Of a DNA stretch of 64,000 nt, positions 18,222 to 27,802 are shown piece by piece; positions within the stretch are counted from its first letter, which is position 1, and each line of letters starts with the position of its first letter. The DNA is from Propioniferax innocua (GTDB lineage: Bacteria > Actinomycetota > Actinomycetes > Propionibacteriales > Propionibacteriaceae), in assembly GCF_006716235.1 (NCBI RefSeq), contig NZ_VFOR01000001.1, positions 930,001 to 994,000 of the forward strand, written 5' to 3'. Made by a program: the position numbers and the translations under genes. The notes under the pieces were generated by a model. That model worked only from the letters and a program-made list of their open reading frames with translations, was not told the DNA's origin and did not search any database.

Positions 18222-19222
18222 CGCGCGGCCCACCCCCGGCGCACAGCGACCAGCAGGAAGGGAGCACCGATCCAGGCGGTGACGATGCCGACCATGATGT
18301 CCTCGGGCCGGGCGATGACCCGCCCCACGGTGTCGGCGGCGACCATCAGCGTCGCCCCGAGCAGGAGCGCCAGGGGGATCTGGACACGGTGGTCGGTTCC
18401 GACCACCGACCGCGCCAGATGCGGGACCACCAGGCCGACGAAGGCGATCGGCCCGACAGCAGCGGTCGCGGCCCCGGCGAGCAGGGCTGCCGCGACGATG
18501 CCGCCGACTCGCACCAGGCGCACCGGGGTGCCCAGGGATGTTGCCATCTCCTCCCCGAGGGCCAGGTTGTTCAAGGAGGAGGACACCATCAACGCCAGGA
18601 TGAATCCGATGCCCAGGGCCGGAGCGACGGACAGGGCGACCGACCCGTCGCGTCCACCCAGGGAGCCGACGACCCAGTGCCGGAAGGAGTCGAACACGGC
18701 CGGGTGGGTGAGGATGATGGCCTGCCGGTAGGCCGTCAGTACCGCGGACACCACTGCCCCGGTGAGCAGCAGCTTGACGACACTGCCCGATGCCGACCGT
18801 GCCCCCACCATGAACACCACCAGCACCGTCGTCAGGGCACCGGCGAACGCGACCCAGACCGCGCCTGCCCCGACGGCGACGCCGTTTCCGGTGATCGCCG
18901 AGACCGTGACCACCGCCGCGCCCGCGCCGACGGTGATGCCGAGCAGGCCCGGATCGCCCAGGGGGTTGCGCGTGATGCCTTGGATGATCACCCCGGACAC
19001 CGCCAGTGCCGCCCCGCTGAGGACCCCCATGAGCGTGCGGTCGATCCGCGCGTCGAGGACTGCGGCGAGGTACGGGTCGGTACCTCCGACGAGTCCGGTG
19101 AAGGCGTCGGCGATGGAGGTGGGCTTGCCACCGAACAGCAGGCTGGCTGCGATGGCGAGAGCGAGGCAGCCGACCGCGAGAACCATCAGAGCCACGGTCG
19201 GCAGCCGCCTGGGTGAGGTCAC
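18218..19222 (-). CDS. Iron-siderophore ABC transporter permease (FecCD family), first subunit
   Basis: A 334-residue permease with TRNPLGDPGLLGITVG and a C-terminal GPIAFVGLVVPHLARS segment. The GTG start overlaps the binding-protein stop by 4 nt (GTGA), which is preferred over a start 19 codons upstream inside that gene. It is coupled to the second permease by another 4-nt overlap. Expression is presumably driven from the iron box upstream of the binding protein. Confidence 0.9.
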   Translation of the reverse strand: MTSPRRLPTVALMVLAVGCLALAIAASLLFGGKPTSIADAFTGLVGGTDPYLAAVLDARIDRTLMGVLSGAALAVSGVIIQGITRNPLGDPGLLGITVGAGAAVVTVSAITGNGVAVGAGAVWVAFAGALTTVLVVFMVGARSASGSVVKLLLTGAVVSAVLTAYRQAIILTHPAVFDSFRHWVVGSLGGRDGSVALSVAPALGIGFILALMVSSSLNNLALGEEMATSLGTPVRLVRVGGIVAAALLAGAATAAVGPIAFVGLVVPHLARSVVGTDHRVQIPLALLLGATLMVAADTVGRVIARPEDIMVGIVTAWIGAPFLLVAVRRGWAAR

Positions 19223-20244
19223 CGTTCGACGCGCTCCACGGCTTCGTCGATCATGGGCACGTAGCGCTCCAGGGTCCACGGGACGGTCAACGGGTTGATC
19301 ATCGAGGACGCGGTGACGAACGACTGGTCGGTCGGCGCGACGACGGCACCGTTGGCGACGGCGGGGATCTGCTGGTACAGCGGCTGCTTCTCCACTTCCT
19401 CGCGTGTGTTCTCGTCGGAGTAGAAGGTGAAGATGACGTCGGAGTCCTTCAGCCTGTCTGCATTCTCCAGGCCGATGTCGGCCGAATCGGTGCCCTCCAC
19501 CTCGAACTCGCGCAGGTCCTCCACCACCGGGTCGACGCTCAGCCCCAGGGCCGAGACCATCGCGACGCGCTGCTCGGTCTCGAAGAAGACGCCCAGCGAC
19601 CCCGGGCCGGTGTTGTAGACGTAGGAGAAGGTGAGGTCTTCGTACTCGGGCTTGGCGGCCGAGGCGAGCTGTTCGTCGATGTCGTCGATGAGCTGTTCGG
19701 CCTCATCGGACTTGCCCATGGCCTCACCGATCACCTCGATCTGTTCCTGCCAGGTGATCACCCACGGCTCCTCGGCGTAGGCCACCGTGGGAGCGATATC
19801 GGTCAACACGTCGTACTGCTCTTGGGTGACGCCGGACCAGGGAGCCAGGATCAGGTCGGGTTCGAGCTCGACGATGGCCTCCACGTCGAGTTCGGCGTCT
19901 CCGGCGAACTGTTCCGGCAGGGGTTCGCCGGCCTCCTCCACCGCTTCGTGCACCCACGGCAGATAGCCGGTGTCATCGGCGCCCCACGCGTACTCTTCGA
20001 CGCCGACCGGCACGGTGCCCAGAGCGATGGCAGTCTCGGCAGAGCCCTGCCCGAGGGTGACGATGCGCTCGGGCTCCTCGGAGATGACGGCCTCACCGAG
20101 CGCATGCTCGATGGTCACTGGCTCCCACCCGGCGCCCGTACCGGTGTTCTCGTCCTCGGCGCCGCTTGCACAGCCGCTCAATGCGAAGGCACCGACGACC
20201 AGCACCGCTGCGGCCCGCACCCCGTTCCCAGATGCACGCATCAT
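19219..20244 (-). CDS. Iron-siderophore ABC transporter substrate-binding lipoprotein
   Basis: A 341-residue FecB/FhuD-type binding protein. A signal peptide with lipobox FALSGCAS puts the acylated residue at Cys25. The mature protein shows the class III pattern: SEEPERIVTLGQGSAETAIAL near the start, a long connecting helix and ELEPDLILAPW. AGAGGGA lies about 6 nt before the ATG-ATG start; a longer upstream frame is not coding. A strong iron box lies about 50 nt upstream. It is followed directly by two permeases. The ligand is probably a ferric siderophore, with the type unknown. Confidence 0.9.
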   Translation of the reverse strand: MMRASGNGVRAAAVLVVGAFALSGCASGAEDENTGTGAGWEPVTIEHALGEAVISEEPERIVTLGQGSAETAIALGTVPVGVEEYAWGADDTGYLPWVHEAVEEAGEPLPEQFAGDAELDVEAIVELEPDLILAPWSGVTQEQYDVLTDIAPTVAYAEEPWVITWQEQIEVIGEAMGKSDEAEQLIDDIDEQLASAAKPEYEDLTFSYVYNTGPGSLGVFFETEQRVAMVSALGLSVDPVVEDLREFEVEGTDSADIGLENADRLKDSDVIFTFYSDENTREEVEKQPLYQQIPAVANGAVVAPTDQSFVTASSMINPLTVPWTLERYVPMIDEAVERVER

Positions 20245-20291
20245 GTATGTCCCTCTCGTGGTTCGACCCCGGACAACCCCCCGAAGCACGC

Positions 20292-20310
20292 TTAGGTTAG
20301 CCTCACCTTT
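20292..20310. promoter_or_regulatory. DtxR/IdeR iron box upstream of siderophore operon
   Basis: TTAGGTTAGCCTCACCTTT agrees at 16 of 19 positions with the DtxR/IdeR consensus TTAGGTTAGCCTAACCTAA. It lies about 50 bp upstream of the siderophore-binding protein gene and reads on both strands. Repression by iron-loaded IdeR/DtxR is the expected consequence. Confidence 0.85.
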
Positions 20311-20487
20311 TCCTTCTTTCAATTTATCTGAAACATCAGGAGGTGCCGGCACCTCCTGCATGGCGCATTCCGACGCATCGCACACCCGGCTCCCCCCTGG
20401 CCCGCCCACCCCAGTACGACGTGCAACCCCGCCCCGGGCCCGGCACAATCGGTCACCAGCCTGCAGGTCCACATGTGGAGGGAACCG

Positions 20488-21795
20488 GTGACGATGCACT
20501 CCCCCGGCACGGACGCGACCAGCGATCCCCAATCCCGGCTCCGCTCCACCTGCACTCCCCCACCCCGCACGCTTCCATCTACGCAGGGCCCCTCATTCGA
20601 GCGGTGGCGGCAGCGGCATCCGCGGTTGGTCGATGCGCTGGTGATCGGGGCATTGGCGTCGTACAACGTCCTGAGCCTCCAACTCGTGTTCGTCTGGGAT
20701 GGCTGGCCGTCGGGGATCGGCACCACGGCAGCGTCGATCATGCTGTTCATCGCCTACGCCCTGCGACGGAACCGCCCGTGGACGTGTTTCGCAGTGGCGC
20801 TGCTGGTGGCCTTCACGCAGCTCGCCTTTCTCGATGTGCCGCTGGTGGCCGACGTCGTCCTGGTGTTGATGGTCTATCACTTGGCGACGCGTTCGAGCTG
20901 GAGTGCGTCACTTGGCGCGTGCATCCCCCTGTGGGTGTGGATCCCGCTGATGGCCCGCCCTCTGTTGGACCGGGGGTGGATGCGTATCGGCGACATCCTC
21001 ACGTTGTCGGTGGTGGTGCTGTGGGCCTGGACCTGGGGCACGCTCACCCGAGTCCGCCGCGCACATGAACACAGCCTGCTCGAACGCGCGGAGGACCTGC
21101 AGCGGCAACGCGAAACGCAGGCCCGCTTCGTGGCCGTGGCCGAACGGACCCGGATCGCCCGGGAGATGCACGACATCGTGGCCCATGGTCTGGGGGTGAT
21201 GGTGGTCCTGGCCGACGGTGCCGCCAAGACCGTCGACACCGACCCCGACCAGGCCCGTCACGCCATGGAACGAGCGCGGGACACCGGCCGCGATGCGCTG
21301 GGCGAGATGCGACGCATGCTGGGGATCCTGCGTTCCGACGACGAAGCCGACCTGACCCCACAACCCGGCCTGTCCCAACTCGATCGCCTACTGCGTCAAT
21401 CGCGGGACGCCGGGCTGCCTGTCGAACTGACCGTCGACGGCACTCCGGCGCCTCTGCCCGATGGTGTGGATCTGGCGGCATACCGGGTGATCCAGGAGTC
21501 CCTCACCAACGTGCGCAAACATGCCGACCTCGGCGTCACGCGCGTCGCGATCACGGTGTCCTATCGTCCCGATGTGGTGCGGATCCACGTATGGGATGAC
21601 GGAACCGGACCGGCCGGGACCGCCACCTTGGCCCCCGACGATGGTGGCGGGTCACGCGACCGCGTGGGAGGTTGTGGACACGGCCTCGTCGGCATGCGCG
21701 AACGTGTCCACGCCTATGGCGGCACGGTGCGGGCCGGGCCGCGTGATCCCCATGGTTTCGAGGTCGTCGCCGAACTGCCGAGAGGAGCATCATGA
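20488..21795 (+). CDS. Two-component sensor histidine kinase (NarL/HisKA_3 type)
   Basis: About 435 residues. Four or five N-terminal hydrophobic segments over residues 50-190 form a membrane sensor with little extracellular sequence. A coiled linker follows, then the HisKA_3 dimerisation box with phospho-acceptor histidine in REMHDIVAHGLGVM. The HATPase_c domain has the N-box YRVIQESLTNVRKHA and the G-box GHGLVGMRERV. The GTG start has GGAGGG 5 nt upstream; an ATG two codons later is also possible. Its stop overlaps the response regulator start. The signal is unknown, but the ABC exporter directly downstream suggests an envelope stress or antimicrobial peptide. Confidence 0.9.
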   Translation: MTMHSPGTDATSDPQSRLRSTCTPPPRTLPSTQGPSFERWRQRHPRLVDALVIGALASYNVLSLQLVFVWDGWPSGIGTTAASIMLFIAYALRRNRPWTCFAVALLVAFTQLAFLDVPLVADVVLVLMVYHLATRSSWSASLGACIPLWVWIPLMARPLLDRGWMRIGDILTLSVVVLWAWTWGTLTRVRRAHEHSLLERAEDLQRQRETQARFVAVAERTRIAREMHDIVAHGLGVMVVLADGAAKTVDTDPDQARHAMERARDTGRDALGEMRRMLGILRSDDEADLTPQPGLSQLDRLLRQSRDAGLPVELTVDGTPAPLPDGVDLAAYRVIQESLTNVRKHADLGVTRVAITVSYRPDVVRIHVWDDGTGPAGTATLAPDDGGGSRDRVGGCGHGLVGMRERVHAYGGTVRAGPRDPHGFEVVAELPRGAS

Positions 21796-22469
21796 CCATC
21801 CGCCTCCTGCTGGTCGATGACCAGGAGATGTATCGCATGGGGTGCTCGATGATGCTGAAGAGTCGACCCGAGTTCGAGGTGGCGGCCGAGGCCGATGACG
21901 GCGACACGGCCCTTGACGTGCTGCGGAACACTGCGATCGATGTGGTCCTGATGGACGTGCGCATGCCCCGACTCAACGGCGTCGAGACGACCCGACGCAT
22001 CTGCGCGGCCGGTGGCCCACCGGTGTTGGTGCTGACCACCTTCGATCTCGATGAGTACGCCTTCCAGGCCCTTCGCGCCGGAGCCAGCGGCTTTCTGTTG
22101 AAGGACGCTCCCCTCGAGGAGTTGGCGACAGCCATCCAGCACGTGCATGTCGGCGACGCGGTGGTGGCCCCACGCGTCACCAAACGGCTGCTGGGTCACT
22201 GGATGGACGCAATGCCTCCCGTTTCCTCGCCGAGTGCGTCCCAGGACGTGGCGTCGGCCCTCGATCCGTTGACCACCCGGGAACGTGAGGCCCTCGAACT
22301 GGTGGCCGCAGGGCGTTCCAACCGTGAGATCGCCCGCGATCTCGTCATCGCCGAGGGGACCGTCCGCATCCATGTCAGCAACATCCTGACCAAGTTAGGG
22401 CTTCGGGACCGTGTGCAGGCGGTGATCTTCGCCTACGAGCACGGCCTCGTCGGCACCGGGGACCGCTGA
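21792..22469 (+). CDS. NarL/LuxR-family response regulator
   Basis: 225 residues. The receiver domain spans residues 1-120 with acidic pocket VDDQ, phosphorylation site in VVLMDVRMPRLNG and the conserved lysine in LLKDAPLEEL. A LuxR-type helix-turn-helix occupies residues 155-215 (LTTREREALELVAAGRSNRE). It is coupled to the kinase gene by a 4-nt overlap. The likely target is the ABC exporter operon beginning about 80 nt downstream, a common BceRS/CprRS-like arrangement. Confidence 0.92.
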   Translation: MTIRLLLVDDQEMYRMGCSMMLKSRPEFEVAAEADDGDTALDVLRNTAIDVVLMDVRMPRLNGVETTRRICAAGGPPVLVLTTFDLDEYAFQALRAGASGFLLKDAPLEELATAIQHVHVGDAVVAPRVTKRLLGHWMDAMPPVSSPSASQDVASALDPLTTREREALELVAAGRSNREIARDLVIAEGTVRIHVSNILTKLGLRDRVQAVIFAYEHGLVGTGDR

Positions 22470-22550
22470 GGGGCGCCCTATGCAGAATGCAGAGCAAAGA
22501 TAGGCGCTCTGTCAGAGGCGTGATCATGGCGTTCTCGCGACGCTGGAGAC

Positions 22551-23456
22551 ATGTCATCCATCGTCGCCACCACTGATCTGACCAAACGCTACGGATCGAC
22601 CACCGTCGTCGACGGGCTGGACCTTGCAGTGCCCGAAGGATCCGTCTACGGGTTCCTGGGGCCGAACGGCTCGGGCAAGTCGACCACGATGAAGATGCTG
22701 CTGTCGCTGGTCCAACCCACCAGCGGCGAGGTGCTGCTCATGGAACGTCCGATGAATCGCGCCACCCGGCGCGGCCTGTTGGCGCATGTCGGTTCGCTCA
22801 TCGAGGCCCCGCCCGGGTACGGGCACCTCACCGGGCGGGAGAATCTGCGCCTGGCGCAACGCCTGCTCGGATTGAGCGAACGGCAGGTGGATCAGGCTGT
22901 GCGCACGGTTCGGCTGCAGGACCACCTCGACAAGAAGGTGCGCAACTACTCCCTGGGCATGAAGCAGCGTCTCGGGATCGCTCTGGCCCTTGCTCGGGAG
23001 CCCCGACTGCTCATCCTGGACGAGCCCACCAATGGGCTGGACCCGGCCGGGATCGAGGAGATCCGTGAACTGATGCGCCGCTTGGCCAGCCGGGGGACCA
23101 CCATCATGGTGTCGTCACATCTGCTCGGGGAGATCGACAAGACCGCCACGTTCCTGGGCATCCTGTCGCAGGGGCGGCTGATCTTCCAGGGCAGCCGCGC
23201 CGATCTCTTCCAGGCCGCCACACCCGATGTGGTGCTGCGCTGCTCCGATCCGCCAGCCGCCCACCGGCTCCTCGCAGCACGGGTCCCCTCAACGCTCACC
23301 GGGCAGGAGCTGCATCTGGCCGGGCTCGGCGATCATCACGTGGCCGCCTGCGTCGACACCCTGGTTTCACACCGCATCGGCGTGTTCGATGTGCGACGCC
23401 GGGAGCAGTCCCTGGAGGACGTGTTCCGCGATCTGACCGCGGGAGGACGCCTGTGA
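22551..23456 (+). CDS. ABC transporter ATPase, BcrA / lantibiotic-immunity type
   Basis: A 301-residue ATPase. Walker A is GPNGSGKSTT, the degenerate signature YSLGMKQRLGIAL, Walker B LLILDEPTNGLDPAG and the H-loop SSHLLGEI. The YSLGMKQR signature and the ~90-residue C-terminal extension mark the BcrA/LanF immunity and resistance group rather than importers. It overlaps the first permease by 4 nt. The full operon would extrude or shield against a peptide or other membrane-active compound. Regulation by the upstream two-component system is inferred from adjacency. Confidence 0.88.
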   Translation: MSSIVATTDLTKRYGSTTVVDGLDLAVPEGSVYGFLGPNGSGKSTTMKMLLSLVQPTSGEVLLMERPMNRATRRGLLAHVGSLIEAPPGYGHLTGRENLRLAQRLLGLSERQVDQAVRTVRLQDHLDKKVRNYSLGMKQRLGIALALAREPRLLILDEPTNGLDPAGIEEIRELMRRLASRGTTIMVSSHLLGEIDKTATFLGILSQGRLIFQGSRADLFQAATPDVVLRCSDPPAAHRLLAARVPSTLTGQELHLAGLGDHHVAACVDTLVSHRIGVFDVRRREQSLEDVFRDLTAGGRL

Positions 23457-24193
23457 CCGCGATCGTCAACGAGTTCACCAAGATGCGCGGGTTGCGGCTG
23501 TGGCCTCTGCTGGTAGCCATGGTGTTGGTCGTCTTCGGGGGTACTGCGCTCGGCATCATGTCCGACCCGGAGTTCGACCCCGGAGCACCGGGTGCCTGGA
23601 ATCATCCGCTCATGGGCGCAGCCATGGCTCTGACCATGTTCTCGCCGTTGTTCGTCGCCGTGCTCGCCAGCCGGCTGGTCGATGCCGAACATCTCGCCAA
23701 CGGGTGGTTGTTCTCGGCGACCACGGAACTGCCGGCCGGACGTCTGTGCCGGGCCAAGGTCGTGGCCCTCGGCATCCTGCTGGTGGCCACCACCGGCACG
23801 GGCTACCTCGCGGTCCCGACGCTGGGAAGCCTGGTCGGCATCGAGGTCCCGTTCCCGCTGGGACGCTGGCTGGGGTACGGCTGCTGTGCCATGGTCATCG
23901 CCGTGGCGTTGCTGGCTCTCCATGTCCTGATCGCCGCACGGTTCGAGGATCAACTGGTGGGGCTCGGCATCGGAGTGCTGGGGCTGCTCATCGCTGCGGC
24001 ATCCCAGTTCTTCCCTACATGGGCGGGCCACCTGCTGCCGTGGTCGTACTACGCACTGATCATCCCCGCGGGCTACACGGCCGACGCCCTCGCCGAACTG
24101 CCCCTGTCCTACCCCAGCATCGCGGCGCTGGGATGCGTCGTCACGGCGTTGTTCCTGGCCGCCACCGGCCGACTCGACCGAAAGGAACTCTGA
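23453..24193 (+). CDS. ABC-2-type permease subunit (lantibiotic-immunity-like)
   Basis: A 246-residue membrane protein with six predicted hydrophobic segments and the N-terminal signature of LanE/LanG-like permeases (IVNEFTKMRGLRLWPLL). The GTG start overlaps the ATPase stop by 4 nt. Together with the next gene it forms a two-permease set with the BcrA-type ATPase. Sequence is poorly conserved in this group, so the compound handled cannot be inferred. Confidence 0.82.
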   Translation: MTAIVNEFTKMRGLRLWPLLVAMVLVVFGGTALGIMSDPEFDPGAPGAWNHPLMGAAMALTMFSPLFVAVLASRLVDAEHLANGWLFSATTELPAGRLCRAKVVALGILLVATTGTGYLAVPTLGSLVGIEVPFPLGRWLGYGCCAMVIAVALLALHVLIAARFEDQLVGLGIGVLGLLIAAASQFFPTWAGHLLPWSYYALIIPAGYTADALAELPLSYPSIAALGCVVTALFLAATGRLDRKEL

Positions 24194-24194
24194 C

Positions 24195-24944
24195 ATGCGC
24201 ACCGTGCGTGCCGAAACCCTGAAGCTGCGACGCTCGACCGCATGGGTCGTGGTCCTGCTGCTTCCCGTGGCGGTGGCGTTCATGGCCTGCCTGAACACCT
24301 TGACCTCGGGCGAGCCACTCGAGGACGGCTGGCACACGCTGTGGGTGCGTGTCGCCGGATTCCATGCACTGTTCCCGCTCGCTCTGGGCGTGGCGCTGTT
24401 GGCGTCGCTCATGTGGCGGCCCGAACACAAGGGTGGCAACTGGAACGCGTTGATGGGTGGCCCCACCACCTCCGGAAGCATCGTGTGGGCCAAGACGGTG
24501 ACACTGTGGTTGCTGACCCTGACGATGCAGGCGGTGCTGCTGGTGCTCGTCGTCGCGGTGGGCAGGCTGGCGTTCGGGCTCGACGGGTTCCTGCCCGGCC
24601 AGTACCTCGTGGCGACGGTGGTCTCGGGAATCGGCGTCCTGCCATTGGTGGCCCTGCAGTCGGCCCTGTCGCTGTTCGTGCGGTCATTCGCCGGGCCGGT
24701 GGCGATCGCGCTGGTCGGGGCGGGCGCGTCGGTGGTCGCACAGCAAATGGCCGGTGATCTCGCACTCCTCTCCCCCTACTCCGTGGCGACGCGGACGCTG
24801 CACCTGTCATCGGGCGTGTTCGGCGATGCCGGCACGCTGGCTCCTGGGATCGTGACGCTGCTCGTGGGCGCCTCGCTGGCATGGCTGCTGGTCATCAACA
24901 CCGTCGGAGCCCGGGTGCTGGACGGCCGGGACGTGCGCGTCTGA
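24195..24944 (+). CDS. ABC-2-type permease subunit, second (lantibiotic-immunity-like)
   Basis: A 249-residue membrane protein with six hydrophobic segments, beginning VRAETLKLRRSTAWVVVLL, as in the paired LanE/LanG permeases. It starts one base after the preceding permease stop, so the two are probably translated together. It ends the exporter operon; an 18-bp palindrome lies about 40 nt beyond the stop. Confidence 0.82.
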   Translation: MRTVRAETLKLRRSTAWVVVLLLPVAVAFMACLNTLTSGEPLEDGWHTLWVRVAGFHALFPLALGVALLASLMWRPEHKGGNWNALMGGPTTSGSIVWAKTVTLWLLTLTMQAVLLVLVVAVGRLAFGLDGFLPGQYLVATVVSGIGVLPLVALQSALSLFVRSFAGPVAIALVGAGASVVAQQMAGDLALLSPYSVATRTLHLSSGVFGDAGTLAPGIVTLLVGASLAWLLVINTVGARVLDGRDVRV

Positions 24945-24982
24945 GGGCGCGTCGACGCCCGACCGGCAGACAGTGACCACCG

Positions 24983-25000
24983 GGCCTCGGGCCCGAGGCC
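24983..25000 (+). terminator. Perfect 18-bp GC palindrome after the ABC exporter operon
   Basis: GGCCTCGGGCCCGAGGCC is a perfect palindrome in the 92-bp gap between the exporter operon and ldh. It may act as a hairpin terminator, although it lacks a loop and a T-run; a protein-binding role cannot be excluded. Confidence 0.4.
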
Positions 25001-25036
25001 GCATGAAACGCTGGCCCCAACCCTGAGGAGGCCAGA

Positions 25037-25999
25037 ATGTCCACGTCGTCCCCCAAACTCGCGGTCGTCGGTGCCGGAGCGGTCGGCAGTTCCTTGGCAT
25101 ATGCCTGCCAGATCCGTGGTTCGGTCCAGCAGATCGCCCTCTACGACATCGACACACCGAAGGTCGAGGCCGAAGCCAAGGACCTCATCCACGGCACCCA
25201 GTTCACCCCCGTCTCCCAGCTCGTCGGCAGTTCGGACATCACCGTGGTGGCCGACGCCGACGTCGTCGTCATCACCGCCGGGGCCAAGCAGAAGCCCGGG
25301 CAGACCCGGCTCGATCTCGCCGATGCGAACGTCGCGATCCTGCACGCAATGCTGCCCGCGCTCGTCGAACAGGCTCCCGATGCGGTCTACGTGTTGGTCA
25401 CGAATCCGTGCGATGTGCTCACCTGGGCGGCCCAGCACATCACCGGCCTGCCGCGCGGCCGCGTCATCAGCAGCGGAACCCTGCTGGACACGTCCCGACT
25501 GCGACGTCTGGTGGCCGAGGTGGCCGGCGTCCACCAGTCGAATGTGCACGCGCTGATGCTGGGCGAACACGGCGACAGCGAGTTCCCGGTCTGGTCGTCG
25601 GCCACGATCGGGCAGACGCCGTTGCGCGACTGGCTCGTGGACGGCGAACCAGTGTTCACCGACGCCGTCCTCGAGGATCTCAGCGCCTCGGTGGTGCAGG
25701 CCGCCTACGAGGTGATCCAGGGCAAGGGCGCGACCAACTATGCGATCGGTCTGGCCGGCGCCCGGCTGGTGGAGGCCATCATCACCGACCAGCGCACGGT
25801 GCTGCCGCTCTCCAGCGTCCTGGACGACTACCGCGGCGTGAGCGATGTCGCACTGTCGGTGCCCAGCGTGGTGGGACGCGGAGGCGTCAGCGAGGTACTG
25901 GAGGTGCCGATGTCCCAACACGAACGCACCAGGTTCCAGGCATCCGCCGAGCAGGTCCGCGCAGCCTGCGACCGCTTCGCCGACGAACCCACCGGGTGA
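25037..25999 (+). CDS. ldh: L-lactate dehydrogenase
   Basis: Interconverts pyruvate and L-lactate with NAD(H). The 320 residues include the dinucleotide loop [11 protein letters not shown] near residue 11, the mobile loop [14 protein letters not shown] whose glutamine marks lactate rather than malate specificity, the VTNPCDVLT strand, and proton-acceptor His178 in [13 protein letters not shown] strong Shine-Dalgarno sequence GAGGAGG lies upstream of the ATG. It is a single gene with its own leader. Under fermentative conditions it would recycle NADH; use of lactate as a substrate is equally possible. Confidence 0.93.
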   Translation: MSTSSPKLAVVGAGAVGSSLAYACQIRGSVQQIALYDIDTPKVEAEAKDLIHGTQFTPVSQLVGSSDITVVADADVVVITAGAKQKPGQTRLDLADANVAILHAMLPALVEQAPDAVYVLVTNPCDVLTWAAQHITGLPRGRVISSGTLLDTSRLRRLVAEVAGVHQSNVHALMLGEHGDSEFPVWSSATIGQTPLRDWLVDGEPVFTDAVLEDLSASVVQAAYEVIQGKGATNYAIGLAGARLVEAIITDQRTVLPLSSVLDDYRGVSDVALSVPSVVGRGGVSEVLEVPMSQHERTRFQASAEQVRAACDRFADEPTG

Positions 26000-26071
26000 G
26001 CGGCCCGCAACCGGAGCCGCCACCAAGAGGCGAAGAACCGGCACGGGAGCCTGCGGGCTCGCCGCCTCGCG

Positions 26072-26185
26072 TCAGGCCGGAGGCAGGGCTTCGGAGAGAG
26101 CGCGGCGCCAGGGGTCGAGGTCCCATCCCTGTTCGGCGATCCAGGACGGCACCGGATGTGGTTCGGCAGAGAGCCGGTGCAGCAT
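26072..26185 (-). CDS. Possible 37-residue ORF or gene remnant
   Basis: The 300-bp gap between ldh and the YjiH gene contains, on the minus strand, a short frame with protein-like composition (MLHRLSAEPHPVPSWIAEQG ... WDLDPWRRALSEALPPA) that is closed just upstream by a stop. The Trp/Pro-rich, well-ordered amino-acid use looks like the C-terminal end of a former gene more than chance sequence. A GGGG run lies 9 nt upstream of its ATG. No family was recognised and nothing else was seen in this gap. Confidence 0.3.
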   Translation of the reverse strand: MLHRLSAEPHPVPSWIAEQGWDLDPWRRALSEALPPA

Positions 26186-26297
26186 CGATTCGGCCCCGCC
26201 GGATCACCGCGAAGAAAGGGGCACATGTGCGACACCGAGTCACCCCAGCGAGCGCGTGGCGGAGGCGTCGACAGCGAACAAGTGAGACAATGCCCCG

Positions 26298-27698
26298 GTG
26301 TCTTCACCCAGTACCACCACCAGCGACCGCCGGCCGGCCCCTCGAGGCAGTGCGCTGCGGTTCCTGATCCCCTCCCTGATCGGCGTGTTCCTGTTCATGG
26401 TGCCGGTTCCCGACGGCACCGGATCGCCGACCATTCCGATCGCCTACGCCGCCAATGCCACCGGTGAGGTCATCGCACCGGCCATGCCGTGGCTGCTGCT
26501 GTGCCTGGCCGTGATCTCCGCCGTCGGCACGGTGTTGTATGCCACGGTGAAACCGGCTTTCCTCGACACGAGGCTCGGACGACTGTTGTTCGACACCTCG
26601 ACGTTCTGGCTCGTGGTCCGACTCGTGGGGCTGGCCATCACCGCGATGATCGTGCTCGGCGTCGGCCCGGAATGGGTACGCAACGAGAACACAGGTGCGG
26701 TCATCCTCGACCTGGCGTCCCTGCTCATGGTGGTCTTCGCACTCGCCGGGCTCCTGCTGCCGTTGCTGTTGAACTTCGGCCTGCTCGACTTCGCCGGAAC
26801 CCTCATGACCCGCATCATGCGCCCGCTCTTCCGGGTACCGGGACGCTCCTCCGTGGTCGGACTCACCTCGTGGCTCGGCGACGGCACCATCGGCGTGCTG
26901 ATGATCAACCAGCAGTACGTCCACGGCCACTACACCAAGCGTGAGGCGGCAACGCTGGGCACGACGTTCAGCATCGTCTCGGTGACCTTCATCGTGGTGA
27001 TCCTGCAGACGCTCGGCCTGGAGCACATGTTCGCGCCGTTCTACCTGACGCTGATCATCGCCGGTCTCATCACCGCGATCATCATTCCCCGGATTCCTCC
27101 CGTCTCCCGGATCCCTGATGAGTACGTCGAGGATCCGGTCCCCGAACCCACCACTGCGCGCGCATCGGAGGAGGCCTCCGCGGAGGAAACCGATGGCACG
27201 GAGCGTTCACTGCTGTCGAAGGCTTGGGCGAGTGCCCTGGACCGGGCATCGACCGTCCGCGTGCGCGATGTGGTGAACAGCGGCGTCTCGAATGCCCTGG
27301 AGATGTGGCTCGCGGTGATCCCGATCATCATGGCAGTGGGCACGATCGCGGTGATCATCGCCGAATACACCAGTTTCTTCCGGTACCTGGGCATTCCATT
27401 CGTCCCGGTGTTGGAGCTGTTCCAGGTGCCCGAGGCCGCCGCCGCGTCGGAGACGATGGTCATCGGTTTCGCCGACATGCTGCTGCCGGCCATCATCGGC
27501 GGCAGTATCCAGGCCGAGATCACCCGCTTCATCGTCGGCGCCCTCGCGGTGACCCAGCTCATCTTCATGTCCGAGACCGGCGGCATGCTGCTGGCGTCGA
27601 AGATCCCGCTGAAGTTCCACCACCTGGTGATGATCTTCCTGCTGCGCACCCTCATCGGCCTGCCGGTGATCGTGGCTCTGGCCCACCTGTTCTACTGA
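26298..27698 (+). CDS. YjiH family membrane protein with two nucleoside-recognition (Gate) domains
   Basis: A 466-residue integral membrane protein with about ten hydrophobic segments. It has the YjiH pattern: an N-terminal FLIPSLIGVFLFMVP segment, a first Gate-like region around TSWLGDGTIGVLMINQQ, an acidic cytoplasmic loop (residues 275-310) and a second Gate region around VIGFADMLLPAIIGGS. Related proteins are annotated as nucleoside-recognition or spore-maturation-like, but the substrate is unknown. The start is GTG. No partner gene adjoins it; ldh lies upstream after a 300-bp gap and an iron-regulated ATPase follows. Confidence 0.85.
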   Translation: MSSPSTTTSDRRPAPRGSALRFLIPSLIGVFLFMVPVPDGTGSPTIPIAYAANATGEVIAPAMPWLLLCLAVISAVGTVLYATVKPAFLDTRLGRLLFDTSTFWLVVRLVGLAITAMIVLGVGPEWVRNENTGAVILDLASLLMVVFALAGLLLPLLLNFGLLDFAGTLMTRIMRPLFRVPGRSSVVGLTSWLGDGTIGVLMINQQYVHGHYTKREAATLGTTFSIVSVTFIVVILQTLGLEHMFAPFYLTLIIAGLITAIIIPRIPPVSRIPDEYVEDPVPEPTTARASEEASAEETDGTERSLLSKAWASALDRASTVRVRDVVNSGVSNALEMWLAVIPIIMAVGTIAVIIAEYTSFFRYLGIPFVPVLELFQVPEAAAASETMVIGFADMLLPAIIGGSIQAEITRFIVGALAVTQLIFMSETGGMLLASKIPLKFHHLVMIFLLRTLIGLPVIVALAHLFY

Positions 27699-27783
27699 CG
27701 CCTGCCGGCCCCTGAACGGCACCGCCGACCGGACTTCTCCAAGAACCCGGGCTTCCCCCGAAGACTTGCCCCACGCCACCAAA

Positions 27784-27802
27784 TAAGCCTAGCCTTACCT
27801 AA
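27784..27802. promoter_or_regulatory. DtxR/IdeR iron box upstream of siderophore ATPase
   Basis: TAAGCCTAGCCTTACCTAA matches the DtxR/IdeR consensus at 15 of 19 positions and retains the central TAGCCT and right half ACCTAA. It lies about 80 bp upstream of the siderophore-type ATPase start. Co-regulation with the separate siderophore binding protein and permease operon, which has its own box, is implied. Confidence 0.75.
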
